Shown: positions 14,677 through 22,128, counted from the stretch's first letter. The stretch is DNA of 22,963 nucleotides from UBA940 sp031548515 (GCA_031548515.1 JAVBRB010000016.1:1-22963), one strand, 5' to 3'. A program made the numbers and translations. The notes: generated by a model not told the origin, from the letters alone.

Positions 14677-15259
14677 AGACGGAGGCTACACCTCGATCTC
14701 CGGCACCATCCAGAATATGCCTGACGAAGCCGAAAGCTACACCCTGAAAGCGATTGTGTATGGCGATGAGGACGACTTGGTCGTCGCCACGTGCGATGTG
14801 GCTGCCAACGGACGCTTCTCGCTGCAGCTTCCCGCTACGGTGGCCGACGCCTATCTCGAAAATGCCGGGTCTAATATCCCCGATGGCATCGAAATAAGTG
14901 ATCCCAATGCCCAAATAGGTATGCTGTGGCTTGAGTTGTATGCCGACGGCGAGTACATGGAGGACTTAACGTATGCTTCGTTTTCGGTTGCACTGCCAGA
15001 AATCTCCATATCGATAGCGACACCCGTCTACAGCACATCGAATTTCAAGATGACCGGCAGCGGGGTTACCGACATGTTTGATTTCGACGATGTCGAAATG
15101 TCCATGGACATGCGTTTTGTGAAGGGTTGGAACTGGATGGTACCATCCGTAAACGGTAACATTTCGTCCATGACATTTACTGGCTCCAGCGCCACGAAAC
15201 TTCCAGGCGGGATGTTGTGGTATCTCGAAGGGGACTTTGGCGACCTTCTCGGCCGTTAA
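14669..15259 (+). pseudogene. Lipoprotein-like gene lacking its signal peptide (5'-truncated)
   Basis: The frame is open from 14669 and begins NCEDGGYTSISGTIQNMPDE, which looks like the mature N-terminus of a Bacteroidota lipoprotein (a cysteine followed by acidic and Gly residues). Yet no signal peptide precedes it: the codon before is a stop, and the Cys codon overlaps the end of the regulator gene. The first ATG (14717) would give a 180-residue protein without a signal. The rest is beta-rich (FSVALPEISISIATPVY, MFDFDDVEMSMDMRFVKGWNW) and ends GDFGDLLGR before a strong terminator. The most economical reading is a deletion that fused the regulator gene to a lipoprotein gene body. Alternatively a shorter cytosolic protein is made from 14717. 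I do not recognise the domain. Confidence 0.55.
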
Positions 15260-15277
15260 TGAAATTCCGCCGTGTGA

Positions 15278-15308
15278 GAAAATGCTCCCTCGATGAGGGA
15301 GCATTTTC
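15278..15308 (+). terminator. Rho-independent terminator of the DUF2141 operon
   Basis: GAAAATGCTCCCTC (15278-15291), a GAT loop and the perfect complement (15295-15308) form a 14-bp stem, followed by CTTTG. It lies 19 bp after the end of the truncated lipoprotein gene. Confidence 0.88.
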
Positions 15309-15341
15309 CTTTGAAATTACATATCATATGGACTTTCTTAA

Positions 15342-15365
15342 CTACTTTTTGATGGCAAAAAGTAG
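15342..15365. repeat. Inverted repeat at the edge of dispersed repeat copy A
   Basis: CTACTTTTTG (15342-15351) and CAAAAAGTAG (15356-15365) make a perfect 10-bp stem around a four-base loop. It is too close to the preceding terminator to be needed as one; it marks the left edge of the repeat that follows. Confidence 0.7.
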
Positions 15366-15545
15366 CAAAAACCACCCCATGCACCAAAAAGCTACTGCGG
15401 TTTGTCTAAAATGGTACAATCTTGAGCTGCGCACATGATTGAAAGCCATTTTAGCCTTCTCCTACGTTTAACGCTTTTTGCTAAATGGGGCGCCGCACAA
15501 TCTGACGATTGTGTAAAAACAATTTGTCGCAAGCGTTCCGGCCGT
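15354..15545. repeat. Dispersed intergenic repeat, copy A
   Basis: This noncoding segment shares ordered blocks with 21860-22128. GGCAAAAAGTAGCAAAAACC aligns to 21860 onward, GCACCAAA and CTAAAA follow in both, then the C-TGAGCTGCG-type block, and finally CACAATCTGACGATTGTG (15496-15513), 17 of 18 identical to 22088-22105. The last block is itself a 7-bp hairpin (CACAATC/GATTGTG). Another inverted repeat, CTAAAATGG (15406-15414) with CCATTTTAG (15446-15454), is specific to this copy. No convincing gene is present. Confidence 0.72.
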
Positions 15546-15572
15546 TTTGCGGTCAGAATGGTGGGAAGACAA

Positions 15573-15605
15573 CAAAAAAAGAGTGCCCGGATGTTCCGGA
15601 CACTC
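15573..15605 (-). terminator. Strong minus-strand terminator downstream of the EF-G2-like gene
   Basis: On the minus strand GAGTGTCCGG (15605-15596), loop AACAT and CCGGGCACTC (15590-15581) form a 10-bp stem with one G-T pair, followed by seven T (15580-15574). It lies about 195 bp beyond the stop of the EF-G2-like gene and would give that mRNA a long 3' end, or end a separate small RNA. Confidence 0.82.
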
Positions 15606-15800
15606 AACCCTAAAAGTCGTTTAAAAAGAGTGGGGTTTAGGCGGACGAGGAAGAGAAAGCGGAACCGACGCTCGAAGCAAGAGCAGAGATTGTTTACAAG
15701 CTATGCCTTGCAAGGAGGAGGAAAGCGAAGCTAGTTTACTGACGTAAATGAGCATTTCTCTGACGAAGTCCAACGACAAAGCCACCTTTTGAAACGGCTT
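15606..15800 (-). other. Noncoding 3' region between the EF-G2-like stop and its terminator
   Basis: About 195 bp without a credible gene. On the minus strand it is pyrimidine-rich (CTTTCTCTTCCTCGTCCGCC) and contains a TTTAC/GTAAA hairpin (15748-15735) and a weak AAAGCC/GGCTTT pair next to the stop codon (15778-15801). It is bounded on the far side by the terminator at 15573-15605. It is either an unusually long 3' UTR or contains a small RNA. Confidence 0.4.
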
Positions 15801-17957
15801 TTATTCGTCTTTGTCCTCCGCTTCGTAAGCTTTCAGCAGTTTGTCCTGTACGTCGGCGGGAACCTGTTCATAGGCCTGGAATTTCATGGTGTAGGTAGCG
15901 CGGCCGCTCGTCAGCGACGAAAGCGTGGTCGAATAGCGGTAAAGTTCGGCCAGGGGCACGCTAGCAGTCAGGCGGTCGAAACCCTTGTCGGAACTCATGC
16001 CCTGAATCATTGCGCGGCGATTCTGAAGGTCGCTCATCACGTCGCCCATTTTGTCGCTCGGAACCAGCACCTCGACGGTGTAGATCGGCTCCATGATCTT
16101 CGGCCCCGCGTTCTTGAACGCCTCTTTGAAAGCGTTGCGGCCGGCGAGTTTGAACGAGATCTCGTTCGAATCGACCGGGTGCATCTTGCCGTCGTAGATC
16201 ACCACGCGGATGTCGCGTGCATAGGAACCCGTCAGAGGACCTTCTTCCATCTTCTCCATAATACCCTTCAGGATAGCCGGGATGAAGCGCGCGTCGATGG
16301 CGCCGCCGACGATAGAGTTATAGACCTGCAGTTTGCCGCCCCACTCCATTTCGTACTCTTCCTTACCCTTGAGGCTCACGGCGATCTCCTTGCCGCCTAT
16401 CTTGTACTTGGCCGGTTCCTCCATGCCTTCGGTGTAGGGTTCTATGACGATATGTACCTCGCCGAACTGTCCCGCGCCGCCAGACTGCTTCTTATGGCGG
16501 TAATCGGCCTGCGCGATCTTCGTGATGGTTTCGCGGTACGGAATCCTGGGTGCAAAATACTCTATATCCATCTTGTTCTCGGTGGCGAGGCGGTATTTCA
16601 GGATATTGAGGTGATGTTCGCCCTGCCCCTGTATAATGGTCTGTTTCAATTCCTTCGAATACCCGACAAGAATGGTCGGATCTTCGTATTTAGCCTTATT
16701 GAGCAGTTCTCCCAGTTTTTCGTCCTCGCCTGTTTTGACAGCTTTGACGGCCGCACGGTAGCGAGGTTCGGGGAACACCATCGGCTCGATAGCGACCTGG
16801 GCATTCGGAGCCGAAAGGGTGTCGTTGGTCTTGGTGCCTTTCAGTTTGACGGTACAACCGATATCGCCGGCCGACATTTCGGTTACTTTCACGCGGTTCT
16901 TACCCGCCACTGCAAATATCTGAGAAATTTTTTCCTTGTTGCCGTTGCGTGAATTCACAAGTTCCATGCCTTCAGAGACCTTGCCGCGGATCACACGGAA
17001 ATAGCTGATCTCGCCCAGGTGCGACTCGATCTGGCTTTTGAAAACAAATATAGCAGTGGGACCCGACGGATCGGCCGGGACGTCGTTGCCCTTGGTATCC
17101 TTGAGCGGAGCAGCGGACGAAGGGTCAGGAGCCACGTTGATGATGAACTCCATCAGGCGCTTGGTACCGATATCCTTTTTGCCGGACGCACAGAAAATTG
17201 GCATCACGTCGCGTTTGGCGATGCCTTTTTTAAGGCCTGAGCGGATGTCGTCCTGGGTGAGCGTACCTTTTTCGAAATATAGTTCCATCAGCGCCTCGTC
17301 GTTCTCAGCAGCCGCTTCTACCAGTTCCTGGTTCAGGGCAGTCGCCTGCTCCATCTGGTCTGCCGGAATATCCAGCTCCTCGCGCGTGCCGTTGTCGTCC
17401 TTGAAACGGTACATCTTCATCATCAGCACGTCGATGAACGCGTTGAAACCTGGACCCGGATTGACGGGATATTGCACGAGCACGGGTTTGATATGGGAAG
17501 CCGCACGGATGCTCTCGATGGTGGTGTCCCACGCGGCCTTTTCATGGTCGAGCTGGTTGACAACGCCAATGAGCGGTTTGCCAAGAGTGTCGGAATAGCG
17601 CGTCTGTATCTCGCTGCCCGCCTCGAAGCCGTTCTGCGCGTTGAACAGCATCACCCCGACGTCGGCAACCTTGAAACCAGAGAAAAGCCCGCCGCAGAAA
17701 TCGTCAGAACCGGGGACGTCGATGATATTCAGCTTGCGGTTCATGAATTCGGTGTAGAGGATCGTGGAATAGATCGAACGCTTGTACTCGTGTTCGAGTT
17801 CCGTGTTGTCCGAAAGCGTGTTCTCGCCCTCGATACTACCCCTGCGGTCGATGACCTTACCCTCAAAGGCCATCGCTTCGGCAAGGGTAGTTTTCCCGGA
17901 GCCAGGCGCCCCGATCAGGACTATGTCCCGGATTTCTTTAGTTTCGTAGTTTTTCAT
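15801..17957 (-). CDS. EF-G paralog (EF-G2-like), probably GTPase-deficient
   Basis: A 718-residue translational GTPase-family protein with domains I-V in EF-G order. The P-loop GAPGSGKTT (18-26) is intact. Switch I is KRSIYST (61-67) where normal EF-G has RGITI. Switch II reads DVPGSDDF (82-89) in place of DTPGHxDF, so the catalytic histidine is serine (S86). G4 is NQLD (136-139) instead of NKxD. Domains II-V are well preserved (GQGEHHLNILKYRL, GGAGQFGEVHI, SFKLAGRNAFKEA). This pattern and exact length match the EF-G2 paralog of Bacteroides thetaiotaomicron, which promotes translocation without GTP hydrolysis and helps during starvation and gut colonisation. ATG 17957 is chosen over an in-frame TTG at 17963. 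It is a monocistronic gene bounded by terminators. Confidence 0.88.
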   Translation of the reverse strand: MKNYETKEIRDIVLIGAPGSGKTTLAEAMAFEGKVIDRRGSIEGENTLSDNTELEHEYKRSIYSTILYTEFMNRKLNIIDVPGSDDFCGGLFSGFKVADVGVMLFNAQNGFEAGSEIQTRYSDTLGKPLIGVVNQLDHEKAAWDTTIESIRAASHIKPVLVQYPVNPGPGFNAFIDVLMMKMYRFKDDNGTREELDIPADQMEQATALNQELVEAAAENDEALMELYFEKGTLTQDDIRSGLKKGIAKRDVMPIFCASGKKDIGTKRLMEFIINVAPDPSSAAPLKDTKGNDVPADPSGPTAIFVFKSQIESHLGEISYFRVIRGKVSEGMELVNSRNGNKEKISQIFAVAGKNRVKVTEMSAGDIGCTVKLKGTKTNDTLSAPNAQVAIEPMVFPEPRYRAAVKAVKTGEDEKLGELLNKAKYEDPTILVGYSKELKQTIIQGQGEHHLNILKYRLATENKMDIEYFAPRIPYRETITKIAQADYRHKKQSGGAGQFGEVHIVIEPYTEGMEEPAKYKIGGKEIAVSLKGKEEYEMEWGGKLQVYNSIVGGAIDARFIPAILKGIMEKMEEGPLTGSYARDIRVVIYDGKMHPVDSNEISFKLAGRNAFKEAFKNAGPKIMEPIYTVEVLVPSDKMGDVMSDLQNRRAMIQGMSSDKGFDRLTASVPLAELYRYSTTLSSLTSGRATYTMKFQAYEQVPADVQDKLLKAYEAEDKDE

Positions 17958-18095
17958 GGTCAAGCAGTATTTTAGATTTGAATTTCTTAGGCTCGCGCAC
18001 CACAGAAAAAGCGCAACGCCGATAAAGATAAAGAATTATTCTCATATCCGTATCCCGATTCGCCGTTATCTTCAGAAAAATATTTATATGTCGGG

Positions 18096-18133
18096 AAACA
18101 AAAAAGGGGAAACCGGATTTCGTTTTCCCCTTT
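18096..18133 (-). terminator. Terminator after the frameshifted lipoprotein gene
   Basis: On the minus strand AAAGGGGAAA (18133-18124) and TTTCCCCTTT (18112-18103) form a 10-bp stem around an 11-base loop, followed by T-rich sequence (18102-18096). It separates the lipoprotein gene from the EF-G2-like gene. Confidence 0.85.
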
Positions 18134-18152
18134 CGGCCGCCTGTCCGAATTC

Positions 18153-18781
18153 TTACAGCGACATAAGCCTTATTGGAGGAAAGGTAATAACATGCGGATT
18201 TTCGCCGGAAGCATAACTCAAACGGAAAGTAAATGTGTAATCATCATCTACAACGTCAGCCTTTGTAAATCTCGCTGTCATATAATACGTTCTGTTGCCT
18301 TCGAAAAACAACACATCTTTGGATTCTCCGTTATTTAACATCTTTGTCCATTCATTTATGGTCCACCATTCGTCGGGTGGGTAATAAAAACCACCGATAA
18401 CGCCCGATAGCAGTTCTTCTCCAGAAGCAATACCGCCCACAGACTTATCGCAAACCAAAGATATGTTTACGATTTTGTCCAACAAACCATTGTTTACAGC
18501 AACAGGATCTGCATATGCATAAACTGAAGGGAAAAAATTATTTACATTCGATGCATATACAGCCTCTGCCATAGACAAATCAAATTTCACTGCACCCTCA
18601 GGTGAGCATGAGAAACCGTTTGATTTGCGGAAACTTCACCATTCCCATCATACAAAACCACCCGCAGGTTATCCATCTCAGTATGCACATACTTGTAAGT
18701 ATGCTTGTCAACCATGCCGCACATACTCAGCAGAACTGCCGCCAGGAAGCCTATTACCAATATTAACATAGCTTTTTTCAT
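18153..18781 (-). pseudogene. Lipoprotein gene split by a probable frameshift
   Basis: The first part (18781-18587) encodes a hydrophobic signal with a Cys at 21 (AAVLLSMC), then KHTYKYVHTEMDNLRVVLYDGNGEVSANQTVS before the frame ends in TGA. The second part continues in the -1 frame as SCSPEGAVKFDLSMAEAVYA and runs 145 codons from a GTG at 18590 to 18153, with no signal of its own, ending HVITFPPIRLMSL. Both halves read as one exported beta-rich protein of about 205 residues that has lost one base near 18610. The two frames overlap as GTGA (18590-18587), so coupled translation of two proteins is possible but would leave the second in the cytosol. No domain is recognised. Confidence 0.6.
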
Positions 18782-18801
18782 AGTCTCCGGATTTATCAAA
18801 A

Positions 18802-18809
18802 CAAAGTTA
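18802..18809 (-). promoter_or_regulatory. -7 box of the split lipoprotein gene
   Basis: Minus-strand TAACTTTG (18809-18802) fits TAnnTTTG, 20 bp before the ATG at 18781. No clear TTTG is found upstream. Confidence 0.5.
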
Positions 18810-18974
18810 ATTGGTCGACATAAAGATAAAAACACTTGCGAATTCCGCAACGCCCACAACCATTTTTCCTATTAATAAGATGTTATGAAACATTTAGTCC
18901 GCGGGACAAATCGCGCCATCTGCGCCGGATTTCTTTTTAACAGAATTTTAAGCCGTTATTCAAAAAATAAACGC

Positions 18975-18982
18975 TATCTTTG
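18975..18982 (+). promoter_or_regulatory. -7 box of the EEP lipoprotein gene
   Basis: TATCTTTG fits TAnnTTTG and lies 68 bp before the ATG at 19051. The upstream -33 element is not evident. Confidence 0.5.
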
Positions 18983-19050
18983 TTGGCTGAAAACAAATGA
19001 TTCCCCCGGAACGGCTCTCTTTAAAAACCGACTAAACCCTGTTTACGGAA

Positions 19051-19797
19051 ATGAAAACAAGAAACCTCCTTCTCTTGCTCTGCGCCGCAGCGACTGCCGC
19101 AGCATGTTCCTCCGAGAAAAACGTCAAACTGATGAGCTACAACGTCAACAACTGCTTTGGAATGGACAGCGTAACAAACTGCCAGAGAGTGGCAGACATA
19201 ATCCTTGCCGAATCACCCGACGTCGTCGCCCTGCAGGAACTCGACAGCATGACCACCAGATTCCCCGCATACGTACTCGGCGAACTGGCTGCAGCCACCT
19301 CGATGAATGCCGTTTACGGTCCTTCAGCCGATATCGAAGGTGGTAAAACAGGTGTCGGGATCCTGTCGAAGGAAGAGCCTGTGGCTGTCCGTACAGTCCA
19401 ACTGCCAGGAAGCGGGGACGGGAATGTGGTACTGATCGCCGAATTCAAAAAATTCTGCTTCGGATGCGTCACGATGTCCCGCTCGCACGCAGACCAGATA
19501 GCCTCCGTAGCCATTGTCAAGGAGGAAGCCGCAAAAGCCGGCAAACCGTTCTTCTTTGGAGGATCGCTCAACGCGAGGTTCGGTTCGCAAACCATCAGCA
19601 GCCTGGCGAAAGACTTCACCGCCCTGACCAACATCTCTGCCAGGACTTACCCGGCAGACCAGCCAATCGCTCTGGTAGACTACCTGTTCATGTACAACCG
19701 CAACCTCAAACATTTCGAAATCGACAATGTGGCGGTGCTGAACGAACCGGTCGCATCGGATCACAGGCCGGCAGTCGCCAACGTCAGTTTCAGGTAG
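19051..19797 (+). CDS. Endonuclease/exonuclease/phosphatase-family lipoprotein
   Basis: A 248-residue protein with a lipoprotein signal (MKTRNLLLLLCAAATAAAC, Cys19) and an EEP (DNase I-like) fold. Metal and catalytic landmarks present are SYNVNN with N31, VALQELD with E63, LVDYLFM with D210, and SDHRP with D237 and H238. Two are altered: the usual GDxN is GSLN (171-174), so the catalytic Asp is Ser, and the usual NTHLD is SRSHAD. It may be inactive, or use a different mechanism. It would be anchored in the outer or inner membrane facing the periplasm. It converges with rlmH across a shared terminator. Confidence 0.85.
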   Translation: MKTRNLLLLLCAAATAAACSSEKNVKLMSYNVNNCFGMDSVTNCQRVADIILAESPDVVALQELDSMTTRFPAYVLGELAAATSMNAVYGPSADIEGGKTGVGILSKEEPVAVRTVQLPGSGDGNVVLIAEFKKFCFGCVTMSRSHADQIASVAIVKEEAAKAGKPFFFGGSLNARFGSQTISSLAKDFTALTNISARTYPADQPIALVDYLFMYNRNLKHFEIDNVAVLNEPVASDHRPAVANVSFR

Positions 19798-19817
19798 AGT
19801 GAAAGATATATACATGA

Positions 19818-19841
19818 AAAAGCCTCCATCAGGAGGCTTTT
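19818..19841. terminator. Bidirectional terminator between the EEP gene and rlmH
   Basis: AAAAGCCTCC (19818-19827), a four-base loop and GGAGGCTTTT (19832-19841) form a perfect 10-bp stem with A-run and T-run on opposite sides, usable by both converging genes. It ends one base before the rlmH stop codon. Confidence 0.92.
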
Positions 19842-19842
19842 G

Positions 19843-20313
19843 TCATTCATGATGGTAAGGTTCGTTATTCAGGATCGAGAATGCCCTGTAGAGCTGCTCG
19901 GCGAAGATCGCGCGTACTATCTGATGGGAAAACGTCATGCGGGAAAGAGATACCGCATCGTTGGCCCGGGCATAGACATCCTTCGAAAAGCCGTATGGGC
20001 CGCCTATCACAAAGCACAGCCGCCGCACTCCGCTGTTCATACGCTTCTGAATCCACGCAGCGAACTCCATCGAACTGTAAGGCGCACCCTTGTCATCCAG
20101 AAGCACTACGAAATCATCCGGCGCAAATTGTTTCAACAACATTTCGCCTTCGGTCCTCTTTTGGACCGATTCCGCCATGCGCCCTTTTTTCACATCGGGC
20201 AACATCACGACAGAGAACTTCGCATAGCGGTTGATCCTCCTGGAATATTCGGCCACGATCTCCGAAACTGCGGATGAGTCGGTCTTGCCGACGGCTATAA
20301 GGTCGATGTTCAT
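19843..20313 (-). CDS. rlmH: 23S rRNA (pseudouridine1915-N3)-methyltransferase
   Basis: A 156-residue SPOUT-class methyltransferase that methylates pseudouridine 1915 in helix 69 of 23S rRNA on whole 70S ribosomes. The N-terminal MNIDLIAVGKT, the middle LLDDKGAPYSSMEFAAWI, and the C-terminal knot CFVIGGPYGFSKDV (about 100-113) with SLSRMTFSHQIVRAIFAEQLYRAF and the terminal PYHHE are diagnostic. Length matches the family. About 117 bp of uncharacterised sequence separate it from the GH2-like gene upstream. Confidence 0.96.
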   Translation of the reverse strand: MNIDLIAVGKTDSSAVSEIVAEYSRRINRYAKFSVVMLPDVKKGRMAESVQKRTEGEMLLKQFAPDDFVVLLDDKGAPYSSMEFAAWIQKRMNSGVRRLCFVIGGPYGFSKDVYARANDAVSLSRMTFSHQIVRAIFAEQLYRAFSILNNEPYHHE

Positions 20314-20430
20314 TTGAGTCAGGAGATGAGGAGAGAAGAGTGAAAAACCACCCTGCCGCTTCGCGTCACCCCTCCAAAGAAAGGGAATTCGTAATTTAAA
20401 CTTCGTGATTTCGCGTTAGCACAGAGTGCA

Positions 20431-21819
20431 TTAGCGCGAGGTCATGCCTTCGAGTATCTTTTCGAGTGACTGGGGTTCCGGGATCTCGATGTCGGTGTTC
20501 CACTCGCCGTCGGCGAACGGGTAAACCGCCACACGGTCGGGATCGGCCTGCTTCAGCCACTGGTAACTCTTATACATGTTGTAGCCGTTGCCGGAGTCCG
20601 AGCCTGTCGCCCACCCTATCACGTTCTGGCGGTTCTTGTTACGGTGATACATATTCTGCTGACGGTCGATGAAACGGTCGAGATAGGCCGGATTGTTGGC
20701 CAAAGTACCGTTAAGGCCACGGTCGCCATCTTTGGGGTCGCACTCCACGGCCGCACGGTCAATTATATAAAGGCCGGTTTCCTCGCACATGTCGTAGAAC
20801 CACTGCTGTTGGGGATGCGTCACGTAGAGTGTATTGATGCCGCGGCGTTTCATCAGGCTCAGGCGGCGCTGAGTATTGCGTTGGACGGGAGCATCCTGCT
20901 CAACGGCAGAGATATATACAGTCTTGTCGTTGCGCCGGATGTTCTCACCGTCGAAACGGGTGGTGCCGAATCCCAACCGGAACGGGATGTATTCGGTGTT
21001 GCGGCCCTGGTGTTTGACCGACAGCATCACTTTGTATAACTCTGGCTTATCGGCAGCATAGCGGAATTTTTCGGTACCGAAGATCTTGTTCCGAAAACGG
21101 ACGGTATCGCACCCGTGTCCCGGAATCGTGACATCGACGAAAACATACTCTTTGAGTTTGCCCGCCGGATCGTAGATATCGTAACCCACCGTGACGGTTT
21201 CGTCCATATTGAAGCCGTTGACCAACACCAAGGCCAGGTCGAGAAAAGCATCGGGGCCATCGGGATTAGGGTATCCGGCGGCAATGTAGTCGAAAATATG
21301 TATCCTGGGCTGGGACCAGACAAACAGGTTCTCAATGATGAGGCGTTTTTCGTCGAGTGTGAAATCCTCCATATCCCCGCCGGGAATGTCGGGCGTGAAC
21401 TCAAGCGAGAATTTGTTGATGCCGTCCTTCAGGTATGGCGTGATATAGAAATCGTTGGTCCCGTATGAATCAGTATTCATCCCGACTTCACGGTCATTAA
21501 CCTTGAGGCGGTAGCGGCCGGTACGCCCCGTATCGCGGATGTAGACGTCGCGGTCGAGCCACAGCAGGGGCAGGTCACTCGCAGCCTCGAACAGGATGAA
21601 ACGCGCCGCCGTGTTGAGTTTGAACATCAGCGGACGGTAGTACTTCGAGCCATACGGTTCACCCAGTTCGGCCTCCTTGCGGATATCGTAACTGATGAAC
21701 TCGGTACGGTAAGGTGCACGGCCTTCGTTCTTTATGGCGTTATTGTTGGGGGTGCCCGGCTGTGCCGATGCGGCGGCAAGTCCGCAAAAAACAGCCGCCA
21801 GTAAGAAAAGTCGTTTCAT
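20431..21819 (-). CDS. Short GH2-like (beta-galactosidase-fold) exported protein
   Basis: A 462-residue protein with a signal peptide (MKRLFLLAAVFCGLAAASAQ). An N-terminal jelly-roll sugar-binding domain (about 35-160, with NDREVGMNTDSYGTNDFYIT) is followed by an immunoglobulin-like domain (about 175-290) and a partial TIM barrel (about 300-462) with KTVYISAVEQDAP and LSLMKRRGINTLYVTH. The barrel segment that should carry the acid/base glutamate (LGNESG in LacZ) reads ATGSDSG (404-410), and the protein ends before the position of the nucleophile Glu. It is probably a binding or structural protein, not an active glycosidase. It is about half the length of ordinary GH2 enzymes. Its promoter lies in a dispersed repeat (copy B). 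Confidence 0.8.
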   Translation of the reverse strand: MKRLFLLAAVFCGLAAASAQPGTPNNNAIKNEGRAPYRTEFISYDIRKEAELGEPYGSKYYRPLMFKLNTAARFILFEAASDLPLLWLDRDVYIRDTGRTGRYRLKVNDREVGMNTDSYGTNDFYITPYLKDGINKFSLEFTPDIPGGDMEDFTLDEKRLIIENLFVWSQPRIHIFDYIAAGYPNPDGPDAFLDLALVLVNGFNMDETVTVGYDIYDPAGKLKEYVFVDVTIPGHGCDTVRFRNKIFGTEKFRYAADKPELYKVMLSVKHQGRNTEYIPFRLGFGTTRFDGENIRRNDKTVYISAVEQDAPVQRNTQRRLSLMKRRGINTLYVTHPQQQWFYDMCEETGLYIIDRAAVECDPKDGDRGLNGTLANNPAYLDRFIDRQQNMYHRNKNRQNVIGWATGSDSGNGYNMYKSYQWLKQADPDRVAVYPFADGEWNTDIEIPEPQSLEKILEGMTSR

Positions 21820-21859
21820 TTATCTGAATAATTGAATTTCTTTCACCTGCTTTTCAACC

Positions 21860-22128
21860 GGCAAAAGTAACAAAAACCGCCATACGCACCAAACATATGC
21901 TCCATACTCGCCTAAAACCATACGGCCTGAACTGCGTACACGCCGGATTCCGTTTCGGTCGTAACGCCGGTTGCGATTCACCGGGAACCTCACTTCGCAC
22001 ATTATTATTACGAAGTGTTGAAATATCCATCAAAACCGTTGCCTCCGTCTCGTCTGCGCTCACGATTTCTGAAACACAGGAACACATCACAATCTGACGA
22101 CTGTGCCAAAACAAATCGACAGAAACAG
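21860..22128. repeat. Dispersed intergenic repeat, copy B
   Basis: Shares ordered blocks with copy A (15354-15545): GGCAAAAGTAACAAAAACCG at the left, GCACCAAA and CTAAAA, a C-TGAACTGCG block, and near the right CACAATCTGACGACTGTG (22088-22105, 17 of 18 identical to 15496-15513). Copy B has about 80 bp more in its middle than copy A. It is noncoding. It contains the promoter of the GH2-like gene. Confidence 0.72.
21862..21893 (-). promoter_or_regulatory. Promoter of the GH2-like gene, inside repeat copy B
   Basis: Minus-strand TTTG (21893-21890), 20 bp and TACTTTTG (21869-21862) match the Bacteroidota consensus and lie 43 bp before the ATG at 21819. Both boxes are part of the repeat. Copy A keeps the same arrangement except for one extra T in its -7 box. 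Confidence 0.7.

Noticed and set aside
15435..15734. Open frame of 99 codons, Arg/Lys-rich, in the repeat region
   Set aside because: It runs across dispersed repeat copy A, the terminator hairpin and the noncoding 3' segment; composition follows the repeat and no domain is visible.
15789..16952. Open frame of 387 codons on the plus strand
   Set aside because: Antisense to the EF-G2-like gene, whose motifs are unambiguous; the predicted protein is rich in His, Arg and Phe and matches nothing I know.
20412..20438. Imperfect hairpin over the GH2-like stop codon (CGCG...CGCG) as terminator
   Set aside because: The stem is interrupted, overlaps the stop codon and has no T-run after it on the minus strand.
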